Origin: Fulvimarina manganoxydans
GTDB taxonomy: Bacteria > Pseudomonadota > Alphaproteobacteria > Rhizobiales > Rhizobiaceae
Direction of reading: 5' to 3'
DNA: 34,360 nt
Assembly: GCF_900176465.1 (NCBI RefSeq)
Contig: NZ_FWXR01000032.1
Coordinates: 1 to 34,360 of the forward strand
The position numbers were made by a program, and so were the translations under genes. This document shows positions 33,324-34,360 of the stretch, piece by piece (the stretch's first letter is position 1; each line of letters begins with the position of its first letter). Under the pieces are notes generated by a model. It had not been told where the DNA came from and ran no database searches. It was given only the letters and a program-made list of their open reading frames with translations.

Positions 33324-34121
33324 ATGGACCTGAATATTCGCGACCGCGTCGCGCTGATCACCGGCGCGACCGGCGGCATGGGCTTTGCCACCGCCGAGAT
33401 CCTGGCTCAAGAGGGCTGCAAGCTGGTTCTTTCCGATCTCGATGTGGAGAATTTGAAGACGGATTGCGAGCATCTTCAGAGCGAGCATGTCTGCCTGGAA
33501 GCCGACGTCACCGATCAGGGCGCCGTCGACGCGATGGTCGAGAAGGCGATGGAGCGCTTCGGGCGCGTCGACATCGTCATCCACACCGCCGGCATCACCG
33601 GCGCCAAGGGACATCCGCTCGAAATGACCGACGCCGATTACGAAGAGGCTTGGCAAATCGACTTCATGTCGGCGGTGCGCGTCGCCCGCGCCACCTTCCC
33701 CCATATGCGCAAGGCCGGTTGGGGCCGCTTCGTCTGCATCACCTCCGAAAACGCCGTCCAGCCCTATTGGGAAGAGGCGACCTACAACACCGCCAAGGCG
33801 GCGCTGGCGGCCTTCGTCAAGAATCTCTCCTATAAGGAGGCCGAGCACGGCATTCTCTGCAACACGGTCTCCCCCGCCTTCATCAAGACCGACATGACCG
33901 ACGGCATGATGGAGAAGCGCGCCGAAAAACTCGGCGTCTCGATCGACGAGGCGGTGGAAAGCTTCCTCGACGAGGAGCGTCCCGGCATCGCCCTGAAGCG
34001 CAGGGGCCGGGTGGAAGAAGTCGCCGCCGCCATCGCCCTCATCGTCTCCGAACGCGGCTCCTTCATCAACGGCTCCAACATGCGCGTCGATGGCGGCTCG
34101 GTTCAGGCCGTGCAGAACTGA
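33324..34121 (+). CDS. SDR-family NAD(P)-dependent oxidoreductase
   Basis: A 265-residue classical short-chain dehydrogenase/reductase. The cofactor motif is TGATGGMG (13-20). D61 in LEADVTD contacts the adenine. The usual NNAG is HTAG here (87-90). The catalytic triad is S141 (CITSENAV), Y154 and K158 (YNTAK). NTVSPAFIKTDMTDG is the Pro-containing loop after the active site, and NGSNMRVDGGSVQ ends the fold. D38 or D40 after the second beta strand (LVLSDLDVENL) favours NAD(H) over NADP(H). The substrate is unknown. AGAAGGGACGATC precedes the ATG. Confidence 0.94.
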   Translation: MDLNIRDRVALITGATGGMGFATAEILAQEGCKLVLSDLDVENLKTDCEHLQSEHVCLEADVTDQGAVDAMVEKAMERFGRVDIVIHTAGITGAKGHPLEMTDADYEEAWQIDFMSAVRVARATFPHMRKAGWGRFVCITSENAVQPYWEEATYNTAKAALAAFVKNLSYKEAEHGILCNTVSPAFIKTDMTDGMMEKRAEKLGVSIDEAVESFLDEERPGIALKRRGRVEEVAAAIALIVSERGSFINGSNMRVDGGSVQAVQN

Positions 34122-34360
34122 TGTTTCGCGGGATTTGAAAACCAGTCATCGAGTCTTGCCCGGAAGGAGGCGGTTAAAGGCCAACCATCTGGGCAAGGCG
34201 GCGAGGTTAAAGCGGAGTTGAGGAAGCGGTTTCAGATTTGATGATTAGGGCGATAGGCAGCTTCCGACCCTAGTCTGCCATTCGGGCCGCATCGACGTTT
34301 GGCGACAGCGGTCATTGATCGACCGTCTGGCAAATTCAGCTCAGTTGAGGTCGGCTTGTG
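34122..34360. other. Right-edge stretch, no gene seen
   Basis: This end of the window holds no convincing reading frame. TTAA-AGCGGAG-TTGAG (34207-34222) resembles a CtrA box with one mismatch in the second half, but no downstream gene is visible. Around 34280-34340, short phrases resemble the degenerate repeat suggested near 29000. Confidence 0.35.

Noticed and set aside
34207-34222. CtrA-like box TTAA-N7-TTGAG at the right edge
   Set aside because: One mismatch in the key half and no gene visible downstream within the window; kept only as a note.

Overview
The window looks like chromosomal DNA of a GC-rich alphaproteobacterium of the order Hyphomicrobiales (Rhizobiales). The evidence is the cell-cycle regulator CtrA and its inhibitor SciP, a plant/alphaproteobacterial-type glutamate-cysteine ligase, the block lptC-lptA-lptB-rpoN-hpf-ptsN, the pair sppA-ihfB, and LexA-type direct repeats GTTC-N7-GTTC. 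I cannot name the genus. Nearly everything is housekeeping. I see no prophage, insertion sequence, CRISPR array, rRNA or tRNA.

Layout. 1-2.3 kb: a gene-poor edge, a small secreted protein, then an isolated ureJ/hupE-ureB pair with no urease alpha or gamma subunit beside it. 2.3-5 kb: fliJ divergent from ctrA, with two near-consensus CtrA boxes between them, then a secreted PRC-barrel protein with nine exact nonapeptide repeats. 5.3-11.3 kb: an MFS transporter, a UvrD-type helicase with a large acidic insertion, and a dicarboxylate/amino-acid symporter. 11.6-15.4 kb (minus strand): a YcaQ-type DNA glycosylase with a LexA box at its start, lapA, ihfB and sppA. 15.7-21.1 kb (plus strand): the LPS-transport genes lptCAB, then rpoN, hpf and ptsN. 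21.3-26.1 kb: a glutathione S-transferase, sciP, mnmA, arfB and pckA. 26.4-28.7 kb (minus strand): NADH dehydrogenase II behind a 53-residue DUF3096 membrane protein, and a LuxR-type response regulator. 29-34.1 kb: YjbQ, a DUF937-like protein, gshA, rsmE and a divergent SDR dehydrogenase.

How the genes work together. CtrA and SciP are the activator and repressor arms of the same cell-cycle circuit. LptC, LptA and LptB make part of the machine that carries LPS to the outer membrane. RpoN, HPF and EIIA-Ntr link nitrogen and stress signalling to transcription and ribosome hibernation. MnmA, RsmE, ArfB and HPF all act on tRNA or ribosomes. UvrD and the YcaQ-like protein act in DNA repair.

The observations I consider most worth checking are: (i) a LexA-type direct repeat immediately upstream of the YcaQ-type glycosylase, suggesting SOS control of crosslink repair; (ii) two mutually exclusive hairpins in the leader of the DUF3096-ndh operon, one of which covers the Shine-Dalgarno sequence; (iii) the orphan ureJ-ureB pair; (iv) the 9 x 9-residue repeat of the PRC-barrel protein; and (v) paired AT-rich operator-like sites upstream of pckA. 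I found no clear evidence of a wholly new multigene system.
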